Assembly (NCBI GenBank): GCA_040414865.1
Contig: JBEDUR010000133.1
Location: 1 to 64,000 of the forward strand
Direction: 5' to 3'
DNA length: 64,000 nucleotides
Source: Palsa-461 sp040414865
GTDB lineage: Bacteria > Actinomycetota > Acidimicrobiia > Acidimicrobiales > RAAP-2
In this document: piece after piece, positions 38,048 through 46,624 of the stretch
How positions within the stretch are numbered: the stretch's first letter is position 1
Layout of the letters: each line of letters starts with the position of its first letter
Program-made: the position numbers and the translations under genes
Notes under the pieces: generated by a model
The model's input: only the letters and a program-made list of their open reading frames with translations
Told to the model about the DNA's origin: nothing
The model's database searches: none

Positions 38048-39784
38048 TCAGGCTGACCGGGCGAGCTTCTCCAGCTCTCCCCGGACGAGGAGCTCGTGCT
38101 GCTGGGCGTCCTGGTGGGCCCGTCTTGGTCGCCAACGCCCGGCCATGACGAAGATGAGCGGCACGAAGATCACCTCGCCGCCGACGCACACCCACCACCA
38201 GTTTCGCCACTGCCCAGGAGTCTGTTGTTTGGCCGCCAACACGGCCGGGCCGTGCTCCTCGAGGAACTGGAACTGTGGCTCGTTCGTTGCGGTCTTCAAG
38301 GCGTCCAGACGGGCGATGGCGTCGGTCGACGAGACCCCGAGCTTGGCCGAGACCTCGCTGGCGGCCTTGAGCCCGGCGGACACGTCGTTGGGGTTGGCGG
38401 TGAGCTGATCGCGGGTGGCCGGGTCGATGGCTGCGAGCGTGGTCAACTCGGACGCGTACTTCGTCTGGTAGATCCCGACCTGCGTTCCGTAGTCGACGAG
38501 CGGGGTCATGGAGCTGACCACGAACGGGAGGACGAAGATCGAGATGGCGACGACCGCCCGAACGATCCAGCCCCACACGGCCAGCCCGGTGGCGGTCAGC
38601 GCCGGGTTCCTCCGCTCCACGGTCTCGGTGAAGCTGGCCATCCAGGGGGCATAGGTGATGCCCAAGAACACGGCCAGCATCGAGATGATCAGCGCGAACG
38701 TCCCGTAGCTGGTGTGGGGGTCGCTGGTGCGCAGGAGAAACGCGATGGTGAAGGCGATGGCGCCGAGCGCTCCGACCACCATGAACGGCTTGCGCACCCC
38801 AGCCAGGTCAGAGAGCACCCCGATCACGATCAGGGCGCCGGCGTCGAAGGCCCAGAACCAGTTCCCGATGCCGTTGGCCTGGGCGAGGGTGAACCCGAAG
38901 ATCGAAGTGAAGTAGATCGTGAAGAAGGCGACCGCGGTGTAGTAGATGATCAGGAACACGGCGATGGCGAAGCCCGACGCGACGATGTCGGTCTTCAGCA
39001 TCTGGCGCCACGGGTGGACGAGGGCCCGGGCCGGGTTGATCCCGTGCGCCCGGGCCTCGATGAGCGCCCGGTCCTTCAAGCTCACCATGAGCTGCCCCCG
39101 CAGCTGGGGGGACAGCTCGCGCAGGCCGACGAGGGCGATCACGAAGATGCCCAGACCGGCCAGACCACAGATGACGAACTGGTCCTGCCACGCGTGCAGG
39201 TGGGTCAGGGTGTGGCTCGAAACCTCGGACACCAGCAGGCTTCCGATCACCGGTCCGAGAGTCCAGAACCCCATGGCCGATGCCCGGCCGAGCTGCGGGC
39301 TGAAGTCCCGCACGAGGGCAGGGGTCCCCACCAGGATGATGCCCTCGACGAAACCGACCGCGGCCACCAGTGCCCCGAAGGCGAACGCGCTGGGCGCGTT
39401 GGGGATGCCGAACAGCACGAGCAGGCCGACCACCCCGAGCCCGTAGGTGACCATGTTGGCCCGGCCCCATCGGTCGCCGAGGCCGGCCAGGATCGAGGCA
39501 AAAGCGCCGACGGCGTTGGACACCACCGTGATGTTCACGTAGTAGCGGAAGCTCATGTGGAAGTGGGCCAGGATGGCGGGGGCCACCGCTCCGGCTACGT
39601 AGAGCTGGTAGTAGAGGAGGATCGTGCTGACGACCACGATCCCGAGGAACAGGATCCGGGGCCCGGTCCGCGGATAGTGGTCCAGCTGCCGGTACCACAG
39701 GGGTCGCAGCACCCTCAGGGCGCCCCGCCGGCGCCCGGCGGGAGCGGTCCCGATCTCCCGGCCGGGGGTCTCCACCGTCGCCAC
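38048..39784 (-). CDS. MFS transporter with a long extracytoplasmic loop
   Basis: 578 residues. About 12 membrane segments with the MFS loop-2 motif GDRWGRAN (103-110) and a second-half counterpart LSDLAGVRKPF. The ends of MFS proteins are normally compact; here about 100 soluble residues (about 425-525, containing TTLAAIDPATRDQL) lie between the last two membrane helices and should face outside. The C-terminus is cytoplasmic and charged. Sugar-porter-like helices suggest a small organic substrate, but none can be named. It is upstream of the nucleotidyltransferase on the minus strand, 118 bases apart. Confidence 0.8.
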   Translation of the reverse strand: MATVETPGREIGTAPAGRRRGALRVLRPLWYRQLDHYPRTGPRILFLGIVVVSTILLYYQLYVAGAVAPAILAHFHMSFRYYVNITVVSNAVGAFASILAGLGDRWGRANMVTYGLGVVGLLVLFGIPNAPSAFAFGALVAAVGFVEGIILVGTPALVRDFSPQLGRASAMGFWTLGPVIGSLLVSEVSSHTLTHLHAWQDQFVICGLAGLGIFVIALVGLRELSPQLRGQLMVSLKDRALIEARAHGINPARALVHPWRQMLKTDIVASGFAIAVFLIIYYTAVAFFTIYFTSIFGFTLAQANGIGNWFWAFDAGALIVIGVLSDLAGVRKPFMVVGALGAIAFTIAFLLRTSDPHTSYGTFALIISMLAVFLGITYAPWMASFTETVERRNPALTATGLAVWGWIVRAVVAISIFVLPFVVSSMTPLVDYGTQVGIYQTKYASELTTLAAIDPATRDQLTANPNDVSAGLKAASEVSAKLGVSSTDAIARLDALKTATNEPQFQFLEEHGPAVLAAKQQTPGQWRNWWWVCVGGEVIFVPLIFVMAGRWRPRRAHQDAQQHELLVRGELEKLARSA

Positions 39785-40154
39785 GTCCGGCCGGCCGGGG
39801 CTCGAGCGGGTGAGATCGTGGGGCAGGGGATGCGGTGTCGATTCCGTAGATCCACGCTAATTGGCCCCTTTACGTTGACGACCGCTGCGCCGGCCAGGGC
39901 GTTCGCGTATCCGGGGCTCGTATGTGAGCGTTGCCCGAGGGGGTGGGCACCCCGTTCCCTCTCGCGATTCGCGTTTCCCGGCAGAGCGGATTCCACCCAT
40001 GCGCCGAGTGTGGCAACTGGGCGCTTCTGCGCTAAAATCTCAGGTCGGTCCGTCGCGCCCCGGGGCTTCCCGAGGTTTCGGCGCCGCCACCCACCGCCGA
40101 CCCTGCGGGCTCCTGCTCCGCCGTGCCGGACCCTGGGAGCCAGAGGAGAGACAC
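39785..40154. other. Intergenic region between the MFS gene and infA
   Basis: 370 bases between divergent genes. The only convincing signals are the infA promoter (40011-40038) and the infA ribosome site (40142-40150). I see no clear minus-strand promoter, no small gene and no repeat. Confidence 0.5.
40011..40038 (+). promoter_or_regulatory. Candidate infA promoter
   Basis: TGGCAA (40011-40016), 16-base spacer, TAAAAT (40033-40038). The -10 is close to consensus and A-rich for this genome. The leader to infA would be about 110 bases. Confidence 0.45.
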
Positions 40155-40379
40155 CTGCCCAACGCCAACGACGACGCCATCGTGCTCGACGGCACTGTGG
40201 TGGAGCCCCTGCCCAACGCCATGTTCAGGGTCGAGCTCGAGAACGGGCACAAGGTGCTGGCCCACAGCTCCGGGCGGATGCGGATGCACCGGATCCGGAT
40301 CCTGCCCGGCGACAAGGTTCAGGTGGAGATCACGCCGTACGACCTGAGTCGTGGGCGGATCACCTACCGCTACAAGTAG
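40155..40379 (+). CDS. infA: Translation initiation factor IF-1, apparent CTG start
   Basis: 74 residues when begun at CTG 40155. The protein is then M/L-PNANDDAIVLDGTVVEPLPNAMFRVELENGHKVLAH and ends GRITYRYK, a full-length IF-1 (72-73 residues is typical). No ATG, GTG or TTG lies in frame near the family start; the next, a GTG at 40182, would remove nine residues. AGAGGAGAG at 40142-40150 is correctly spaced for the CTG. IF-1 blocks the A site during initiation and assists IF-2 and IF-3. The downstream order rpmJ-rpsM is standard. Confidence 0.9.
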   Translation: MPNANDDAIVLDGTVVEPLPNAMFRVELENGHKVLAHSSGRMRMHRIRILPGDKVQVEITPYDLSRGRITYRYK

Positions 40380-40413
40380 CCACCACGGTGGCCAAGACAA
40401 TGAAGGACAAGAC

Positions 40414-40527
40414 GTGAAGGTCCGACCGAGCGTCAAGCGGATCTGTGAGAAGTGCAAAGTCATCCGGCGCCATGGCCGGGTGGTGGTCATCTGCGACAAC
40501 CCGCGGCACAAGCAGCGTCAGGGCTGA
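40414..40527 (+). CDS. rpmJ: 50S ribosomal protein L36
   Basis: 37 residues from the GTG at 40414. MKVRPSVKRICEKCKVIRR and ICDNPRHKQRQG give the C-x2-C-x12-C-x4-H zinc site of the zinc-type L36. It lies 34 bases after infA and 19 before rpsM. Confidence 0.97.
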   Translation: MKVRPSVKRICEKCKVIRRHGRVVVICDNPRHKQRQG

Positions 40528-40546
40528 GAGAGAGGCTGGGAGAAGC

Positions 40547-40924
40547 GTGGCTCGAATCGCCGGAGTGGACATCCCAAGAGAGAAGCGGGTCGAGGTCGCC
40601 CTCACCTACATCTACGGCATCGGCGACACCCTCGCCAAGCAGGTGCTCACGTCGACCGACGTGGATCCCAACACCCGGGTCCGGGAGCTGACCGACGAAG
40701 AGGTGACCCGGCTCCGCAACTACATCGACAACAGCCTGCGGGTCGAAGGGGACCTGCGCCGCGACGTCGCCCAGGACGTCAAGCGCAAGCAAGAGATCAA
40801 CTGCTACCAGGGCATCCGCCACCGGCGTGGCCTCCCGGTGCACGGCCAGCGCACCCACACCAACGCCCGCACGCGCAAGGGGCCCAAGAAGACCGTCGCC
40901 GGCAAGAAGAAGGTGCGCAAGTAG
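40547..40924 (+). CDS. rpsM: 30S ribosomal protein S13
   Basis: 125 residues from the GTG at 40547 (ribosome site GGGAG). ARIAGVDIPREKRVEVALTYIYGIG opens the protein and the Arg/Lys-rich tail RGLPVHGQRTHTNARTRKG follows. S13 contacts the P-site tRNA and bridges the subunits. The stop abuts rpsK. Confidence 0.97.
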   Translation: MARIAGVDIPREKRVEVALTYIYGIGDTLAKQVLTSTDVDPNTRVRELTDEEVTRLRNYIDNSLRVEGDLRRDVAQDVKRKQEINCYQGIRHRRGLPVHGQRTHTNARTRKGPKKTVAGKKKVRK

Positions 40925-41329
40925 ATGCCCCCCCGCACGAGCAAGCAGCAGGGTCGTCGCCCGCGGCGCCGCGAGCGCAAGAACATCGCCTACGGCGTGG
41001 CCCACATCAAGAGCTCGTTCAACAACACGGTGGTCACCATCGCCGACCCCGAGGGGAACGTGCTTGCGTGGGCCTCGGCCGGCAACGTCGGCTTCAAGGG
41101 GTCGCGCAAGTCGACCCCGTTCGCCGCGCAGCTGGCCGCCGAGGCCTGCGCCCGGCGCGCCATGGAGCACGGCGTGCGCAAGGTCGATGTCCTCGTGCGC
41201 GGTCCCGGCTCGGGCCGAGAGACCGCCATCCGCTCGCTGGCCGCGACCGGGATCGAGGTGGTCGGGATCAAGGACGTCACCCCCATTCCCCACAACGGCT
41301 GCCGGCCGAAGAAGCGCCGGCGGGTCTGA
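40925..41329 (+). CDS. rpsK: 30S ribosomal protein S11
   Basis: 134 residues, ATG directly after the rpsM stop. NIAYGVAHIKSSFNNTVVTIADPEGN and the ending DVTPIPHNGCRPKKRRRV are S11, which lies in the 30S platform near the mRNA exit. Confidence 0.98.
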   Translation: MPPRTSKQQGRRPRRRERKNIAYGVAHIKSSFNNTVVTIADPEGNVLAWASAGNVGFKGSRKSTPFAAQLAAEACARRAMEHGVRKVDVLVRGPGSGRETAIRSLAATGIEVVGIKDVTPIPHNGCRPKKRRRV

Positions 41330-41345
41330 GGGGGGAGGACCGAGC

Positions 41346-41993
41346 ATGGCCCGATACACAGGTCCGGTGTGCCGGCTCTGCCGGCGTGAGCGCACCAAGC
41401 TGTTCTTGAAGGGGGAGCGGTGCTACTCCCTCAAGTGCCCGGTGTCCGAGGCGGTCACCGACCGGCACAGCCGTGCCTACCCCCCGGGGGAGCACGGCCG
41501 GGACCGGATGCGGCAGGGCTCCGAGTACCTGAACCAGCTGCGGGAGAAGCAGAAGGCCCGGCGCATCTACGGCGTCTTGGAGAAGCAGTTCCGCAACCTC
41601 TACGAGGAGGCCAACCGGGAGTCGGGGATCACCGGCGAGAACCTGCTCCGGATGCTCGAGATGCGGCTCGACAACGTGGTCTTCCGGGCCGGGTGGGGGG
41701 CGAGCCGGGCCCAGGCCAGGCAGTTCGTCCGTCACGGCCATGTCCGGGTGAACGGCCGCCGGGTGACCATCCCGAGCTACCGGGTTCGCAAGGGGGACGT
41801 GGTCACCCTGAAGGAGTCGTCTCGCCAGATGTTCGCGGTGCGCAGGAACATGGACACCCTTGACCGGCAACGCCCGCCCTGGCTCGAGGCGGCCGACGCC
41901 GGCTTCGCCGTCTCGGTGCTGAACCCGCCGCTGCGGGAGCACATCGACGAGCCGGTCCACGAGCAACTCATCGTCGAGCTCTACTCGAAGTAA
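41346..41993 (+). CDS. rpsD: 30S ribosomal protein S4, zinc type
   Basis: 215 residues from the ATG at 41346. Residues 9-31 hold four Cys (CRLC then CYSLKC), the zinc form of S4. The S4 RNA-binding domain is RLDNVVFRAGWGASRAQARQFVRHGHVRVNG. S4 nucleates 30S assembly and affects accuracy. Confidence 0.97.
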   Translation: MARYTGPVCRLCRRERTKLFLKGERCYSLKCPVSEAVTDRHSRAYPPGEHGRDRMRQGSEYLNQLREKQKARRIYGVLEKQFRNLYEEANRESGITGENLLRMLEMRLDNVVFRAGWGASRAQARQFVRHGHVRVNGRRVTIPSYRVRKGDVVTLKESSRQMFAVRRNMDTLDRQRPPWLEAADAGFAVSVLNPPLREHIDEPVHEQLIVELYSK

Positions 41994-42016
41994 GAACCAC
42001 CTGAGGAGCCTGATCC

Positions 42017-42955
42017 ATGCTCATCATCCAGCGACCCACCGTCGAAGCCCTCGGCGAGGAGGAGAACCACACACAGCGCTTCGCCATGGGCCCGCTCGAC
42101 CCCGGTTTCGGACACACGCTCGGGAACTCGCTGCGGCGCACCCTGCTGTCCTCCATCCCGGGCGCAGCCGTCACCCAGGTGCGCTTCGACGAGGCCCTCC
42201 ATGAATTCACCACCTTGAGCGGGATCAAGGAGGACGTCACCGACATCATCCTCAACCTGAAGGACCTCCTGGTCCGGACCGACGATGAAGAACCGGTGAC
42301 CATGCGGATCGACAAGCGGGGGCCGGGCGAGGCCACCGCCGCGGACATCCAGGCCCGTACCGGGGTGGAGATCCTGAACCCCGAGCTGCACCTGGCCGAC
42401 CTCAACCAGCGGGGCCGGCTGGCCCTCGACGTCACGATCGAGCGGGGGCGGGGCTACGTGTCGGCCGACCGCAACAAGCGCTCCTCGACCATCGGGGTCA
42501 TCCCGGTCGACTCCATCTTCTCGCCGGTACGGCGGGTCACCTTCGACATCGAGCCGGTCCGGGTCGAGCAGTCCACCGACTTCGACCGCCTGGTGCTCGA
42601 GATCGAGACCGACGGCACCATCAGCCCGCGCGAGGCCCTGGCGTCGGCCGGCGACACCCTGCGCACTCTGGTCTCGCTGGTCGCCGAGCTGGAAGACGCT
42701 CCTCGGGGGCTCGAGCTCGGCGAGACCGGGACCCTGTCCAGCGGTTCCCCCGACCTCGACCTGCGCATCGAGGAGCTCGACCTCTCGGAGCGCCCGCGCA
42801 ACTGCCTGAAGCGGGCCCAGATCAACACCATCGGCGAGCTCGTCTCCCGGACCTACGACGATCTGCTCGGCATCACCAACTTCGGCCAGAAGTCGCTCGA
42901 CGAGGTCGTTCAGCGCCTCGACGAGCGAGGCCTGTCGCTGCGTACGAAGGACTAG
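42017..42955 (+). CDS. rpoA: DNA-directed RNA polymerase subunit alpha
   Basis: 312 residues. The N-terminal assembly domain has LDPGFGHTLGNSLRRTLLSSIPG; the C-terminal DNA- and activator-binding domain begins near residue 245 (LDLSERPRNCLKRAQINTIGELV) after an acidic linker. ATG 42017 with GAGGAG upstream. rpsD-rpoA-rplQ is the standard order. Confidence 0.98.
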   Translation: MLIIQRPTVEALGEEENHTQRFAMGPLDPGFGHTLGNSLRRTLLSSIPGAAVTQVRFDEALHEFTTLSGIKEDVTDIILNLKDLLVRTDDEEPVTMRIDKRGPGEATAADIQARTGVEILNPELHLADLNQRGRLALDVTIERGRGYVSADRNKRSSTIGVIPVDSIFSPVRRVTFDIEPVRVEQSTDFDRLVLEIETDGTISPREALASAGDTLRTLVSLVAELEDAPRGLELGETGTLSSGSPDLDLRIEELDLSERPRNCLKRAQINTIGELVSRTYDDLLGITNFGQKSLDEVVQRLDERGLSLRTKD

Positions 42956-42959
42956 GCCG

Positions 42960-43313
42960 GTGCGTGGAACGCCGAGGCGAGGTCGCCGGCTGGGTGGCGA
43001 CGCCGCTCACGAGAAGGCCATGCTCGGCAACCTGGTCGCCTCGCTCATCGCAGCCGAGGCCCTGGTCACCACCGAGGCCAAGGCCAAAGCGATGCGGCCG
43101 GTCGCCGAGAAGTGCGTCACCGCCGCCCGCAAGGGCGGGGTGCATCAGCACCGGCGGGTGGTCGCCCTCCTCCGGGACAAGGACATGGCTCACAAGCTGT
43201 TCCAGGAGATCGGGCCCCGCTATGTCGACCGGCCAGGCGGCTACACCCGGATCCTCAAGCTCGGCCCGCGTCCCGGGGACAACGCGCCGATGGCGCGCAT
43301 CGAGTTCGTCTAG
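42960..43313 (+). CDS. rplQ: 50S ribosomal protein L17
   Basis: 117 residues from a GTG 4 bases after rpoA. The start reads MRGTPRRGRRLGGDAAHEKAMLGNLVASL, where most L17 begin MRHRKxGRKLxRxxxHRxAM. The C-terminus GGYTRILKLGPRPGDNAPMARIEFV is typical. L17 lies at the tunnel exit side. Confidence 0.96.
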   Translation: MRGTPRRGRRLGGDAAHEKAMLGNLVASLIAAEALVTTEAKAKAMRPVAEKCVTAARKGGVHQHRRVVALLRDKDMAHKLFQEIGPRYVDRPGGYTRILKLGPRPGDNAPMARIEFV

Positions 43314-43316
43314 GCC

Positions 43317-44231
43317 GTGGCGCCGAGGGGCGCAGCCCCAGGGGCAGGCGGCCCCGAGGACCCCAAATCTAGGGGAGGCGCCGCCCTGCCCACGGCGCGG
43401 TGGCGCCTGCTCCTCGCCTACGAGGGCGGCGCCTACCGCGGGTTCGCCGCTCAGCCCAGGCAGCCGACGGTCGCCGGCTCGCTGGCCGCGGCGCTCGCCC
43501 GCACGCTCCGGTTGCCCAGCCCGCCGGCGATCACCTGCGCCGGCCGGACCGACGCCGGCGTCCACGCCCGGGGCCAGGTGGTCCACGTCGACCTCCCGGC
43601 CGAGCTGCCCCCGATCCGGCGCGGCCGGGCTTCGCGACCGATGGCCCCCGACGACCTGCTCGGGGCACTGAACCGCCAGCTGGCGCCGTCGATCGTGGTT
43701 CGGGAGGCGGAGCTCGTGCCCAGTGGCTTCGACGCCCGGCGTTCGGCGCTCGCCCGGCGCTACCGCTACCTAGTGTGGAACGCCCCGGTCCCAGACCCGC
43801 TCCTCGCCCCGACGTCCTGGCACGTTCGAGCGCAACTGGACGTGGGCGTCATGGCGGCCGCCGCCGACGCGTTGGTGGGTGAGCACGACTTCGCCGCCTT
43901 CTGCCGCCGCCCCCCCGGGGGGCGACCGGACGAGCCGATCGTCCGTCGAGTGCGACGGGCCAGTTGGCGCGTGGCGGCAGGCGCCGAGGTCGACGACGCC
44001 GCCGGGACGGGGGACCACCAGGCTGGCCGGCTCCTTCGCTTCGAGATCGAGGCCGACTCGTTCTGCCACCAGATGGTCCGATCGCTCGTGGCCGAGCTGG
44101 TCGAGGTGGGCAAGGGAGGGCCGAGCACGGCCGACGTGGTGGCCGCCCTCGCCTCCGGAGAGCGCACCGGGCTCCCCGCCCCGGCGCCGGCCCAGGGCCT
44201 GTGCCTGGTCGCCGTGGACTACGGGCCGTGA
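43317..44231 (+). CDS. truA: tRNA pseudouridine38-40 synthase TruA
   Basis: 304 residues if started at the GTG at 43317; the TruA homology begins about residue 28 (RWRLLLAYEGGAYRGFAAQP), so the first 25 residues are a non-conserved Gly/Pro/Ala lead. The catalytic Asp is D79 in GRTDAGVHARGQ. RYRYLVWN and DSFCHQMVRSL are conserved. It isomerises uridines in the anticodon stem-loop. A central Ala/Asp-rich insertion (about 222-235) is present. Follows rplQ by 3 bases. Confidence 0.95.
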   Translation: MAPRGAAPGAGGPEDPKSRGGAALPTARWRLLLAYEGGAYRGFAAQPRQPTVAGSLAAALARTLRLPSPPAITCAGRTDAGVHARGQVVHVDLPAELPPIRRGRASRPMAPDDLLGALNRQLAPSIVVREAELVPSGFDARRSALARRYRYLVWNAPVPDPLLAPTSWHVRAQLDVGVMAAAADALVGEHDFAAFCRRPPGGRPDEPIVRRVRRASWRVAAGAEVDDAAGTGDHQAGRLLRFEIEADSFCHQMVRSLVAELVEVGKGGPSTADVVAALASGERTGLPAPAPAQGLCLVAVDYGP

Positions 44232-44238
44232 GGGCTCC

Positions 44239-44267
44239 TGGCACCAACTGGTCCGATGGCCTATCCT
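44239..44267 (+). promoter_or_regulatory. Candidate promoter for rplM-rpsI
   Basis: TGGCAC (44239-44244), 17-base spacer, TATCCT (44262-44267), about 65 bases before rplM in the 101-base gap after truA. Confidence 0.4.
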
Positions 44268-44332
44268 GGAGCCTCGCTTCTCGCCCCCACGCTGGCTGTA
44301 TCGGCCGCCCGGGAAGCCCTGAGGAACTTTCC

Positions 44333-44779
44333 GTGCCCACCTACGTCCCCAAGCCAGCCGAGATTGAGCGCTCATGGCACCTCGTCGACGCCGACGGGTT
44401 GGTCCTCGGGCGGCTGGCCACCGAGGTGGCCAGGATCTTGCGGGGCAAACACCGGCCTTTCTTTGCTCCCCACACCGACACCGGGGACCATGTCGTGGTG
44501 GTGAACGCGGCGAAGGTCGTGCTCACAGCGGACAAAGGGGAGGGCAAGTTCGCCTACCGCCACAGCGGGTATCCGGGCGGGCTGAAGCGCCGCAGCTACA
44601 GCTGGCTCCATGAGAACCGGCCCGAGGAGCTGGTCCGGCGAGCGGTGCGCGGCATGCTGCCCAAGACCACCCTCGGGCGGCAGCAGCTGGGCAAGCTCAA
44701 GGTCTACGCCGGCGCCGATCATCCCCACGGCGCCCAGCGCCCGACACCGCTGGAGATCCCCGGGGCCCGCCGGGCCTGA
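44333..44779 (+). CDS. rplM: 50S ribosomal protein L13
   Basis: 148 residues from the GTG at 44333, preceded by GAGGAAC. RSWHLVDADGLVLGRLATEVARILRGKH and VVVVNAAKVVLTADK are L13, an early 50S assembly protein. It pairs with rpsI as in most bacteria. Confidence 0.97.
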   Translation: MPTYVPKPAEIERSWHLVDADGLVLGRLATEVARILRGKHRPFFAPHTDTGDHVVVVNAAKVVLTADKGEGKFAYRHSGYPGGLKRRSYSWLHENRPEELVRRAVRGMLPKTTLGRQQLGKLKVYAGADHPHGAQRPTPLEIPGARRA

Positions 44780-44805
44780 GGACACCTCAAGGAGAGAAAT
44801 CGCCG

Positions 44806-45198
44806 ATGCCAGTCCCGCTCAGCCAGACCACCGGCCGCCGGAAGGAGGCGGTCGCCCGGGTTCGGTTCCGTCCGGGCAGCGGGCAGATCGTGGTCAACCG
44901 GCGGGCCTTCGAGGAGTACTTCACCTCGGCCAGTCACCGCATGGCGGTGACCGACCCCCTTCGGTTGACCAACACCGCTGAGTCCTACGACATCGACGCC
45001 ACCATCGACGGCGGCGGCGTGTCGGGCCAGGCCCGGGCCCTTCGCTTGGGGATTGCCCGGGGGCTGTGCGTGCTCGATCCCGAAAATCGGCCGACGCTGA
45101 AGCGCTCGGGTCTCCTCACGCGCAACGCCCGGGAGAAGGAGTCCAAGAAGTACGGACTGAAAAAGGCGCGCAAGGCACCGCAGTACTCCAAGCGGTAA
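44806..45198 (+). CDS. rpsI: 30S ribosomal protein S9
   Basis: 130 residues. TTGRRKEAVARVRFRPGSGQIVVN opens S9; the C-terminal Lys/Arg tail ends KKARKAPQYSKR, whose last residues reach the P-site tRNA. ATG with AAGGAGAG. Confidence 0.98.
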   Translation: MPVPLSQTTGRRKEAVARVRFRPGSGQIVVNRRAFEEYFTSASHRMAVTDPLRLTNTAESYDIDATIDGGGVSGQARALRLGIARGLCVLDPENRPTLKRSGLLTRNAREKESKKYGLKKARKAPQYSKR

Positions 45199-45202
45199 GG
45201 GC

Positions 45203-46552
45203 GTGGACCGAGCGCGCTTCGGCACCGATGGTGTGCGGGGAGTCGCCAACGTCGACCTGACGGCCGAGTTCGCTGTGGCCCTCGGCCGGGCGACCGCCCG
45301 GGTTCTCGGTGCACCCGAGTACGTGGTCGGCCGGGACACCCGCCGGTCGGGGCCGCTGCTCCAGAGCGCCTTCTGCGCCGGGCTGGCGGCCGAAGGCGCT
45401 TGCGTAGCCGACGTGGCGGTCCTGCCCACCCCGGCGCTGGCCTGGCTGGCTCGCGACCGGATGGTCCCGGCCGCGGTGATCTCCGCCTCGCACAACCCTT
45501 TCGAGGACAACGGGATCAAGCTGTTCAGCCCGCTTGGCACCAAGCTCCCCATCGACACCGAGCAAGCCATCGAGAAGGAGCTCGACGCCATACTCGACCT
45601 CCCACCCCGGCCAGGGGCGGGGGTGGGCGACATTGTCAACGACCCCCGGGCGGCCGAGGAGTACCGCCAGGGGGTGACCTCGGCCCTGAAGGGCCGGCGC
45701 CTCGAGGGCCTGCACGTGGTGCTCGATTGCGCCAACGGTGCGGCCAGCGCGGTCGCACCGGCGATCTTCGAGTCGCTCGGGGCGCGGGTGGAGAGCGTCT
45801 TCGACCACCCTGACGGGACCAACATCAACGATGGGTGTGGCTCCACCCACCCCGAGGCGGTGGCCGAGGCGGTGACCGAGCGGGGTGCGGCACTGGGCCT
45901 CGCCTTCGACGGGGACGCCGACCGTCTGGTGGCCGTCGACCATCAGGGGGTGATCGCCGACGGCGACACACTGCTCGCCCTGTTCGCCATCGACCTGGCC
46001 GACCAAGGACTGCTTCCCGGGAACTCGGTGGTGGTGACGGTGATGTCCAACCTCGGCCTGCGTCTGGCGATGGCGGAGCGCGACATCAACGTGGTCGAGA
46101 CGCCGGTCGGAGACCGGGCGGTGCTCGATGCCCTGGACGCGGGCGGGTTCAATCTCGGCGGCGAGCAGTCCGGCCACATCGTGTTCCGTCACTTGGCGAC
46201 GACCGGGGACGGCATTTTGACCGGGCTGCTCCTGAGCGAACTGGTGATGCGATCGGCGAGCTCCCTGGCGGCCCGCTCGGCCGGCCTCATCGACCGGGTC
46301 CCCCAGGTGCTTCGCAACGTCGTGGTCCTCGAGCCTCCCCACCGGTTGGCCGGGGCGAGCGATGTGTGGCGGACGGTGCAGGAGGTGGAGCTCGCCTTGG
46401 GCCCGACGGGCCGGGTCCTCCTGCGGGCCTCGGGGACCGAGCCCGTGGTCCGGGTGATGGTCGAGACGCCCGACCCGGAGATGGCGGAGTCAGCGGTGGC
46501 GCGGATCTGCGCCGCCGTTGAAGCGGCCCTGGGGCGGCCGGCCGGCTCGTAA
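45203..46552 (+). CDS. glmM: Phosphoglucosamine mutase
   Basis: 449 residues from a GTG 4 bases after rpsI. The phosphoserine loop is ISASHNPFEDNGIKLF (Ser96), metal loop DGDADRLVAVD, sugar loop GGEQSGHIVF and phosphate loop RASGTEPVVRVMVE. It converts glucosamine-6-phosphate to glucosamine-1-phosphate for UDP-GlcNAc and peptidoglycan. GlmS upstream in the pathway is the next gene. Confidence 0.97.
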   Translation: MDRARFGTDGVRGVANVDLTAEFAVALGRATARVLGAPEYVVGRDTRRSGPLLQSAFCAGLAAEGACVADVAVLPTPALAWLARDRMVPAAVISASHNPFEDNGIKLFSPLGTKLPIDTEQAIEKELDAILDLPPRPGAGVGDIVNDPRAAEEYRQGVTSALKGRRLEGLHVVLDCANGAASAVAPAIFESLGARVESVFDHPDGTNINDGCGSTHPEAVAEAVTERGAALGLAFDGDADRLVAVDHQGVIADGDTLLALFAIDLADQGLLPGNSVVVTVMSNLGLRLAMAERDINVVETPVGDRAVLDALDAGGFNLGGEQSGHIVFRHLATTGDGILTGLLLSELVMRSASSLAARSAGLIDRVPQVLRNVVVLEPPHRLAGASDVWRTVQEVELALGPTGRVLLRASGTEPVVRVMVETPDPEMAESAVARICAAVEAALGRPAGS

Positions 46553-46624
46553 CGGCGGCAGATCGAGCACCGTCTCTGGTCTGTCACGGTCCGGGGGGTC
46601 CGATCCCCATTAGCCTCGGATCCC

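Noticed and set aside
40221..40379. infA starting at an internal ATG
   Set aside because: It would remove a third of the protein, including the conserved first strands.
46553..46624. glmS ribozyme upstream of glmS
   Set aside because: The gap is only 72 bases, too short for the ribozyme; it holds only a small G4/C4 hairpin.
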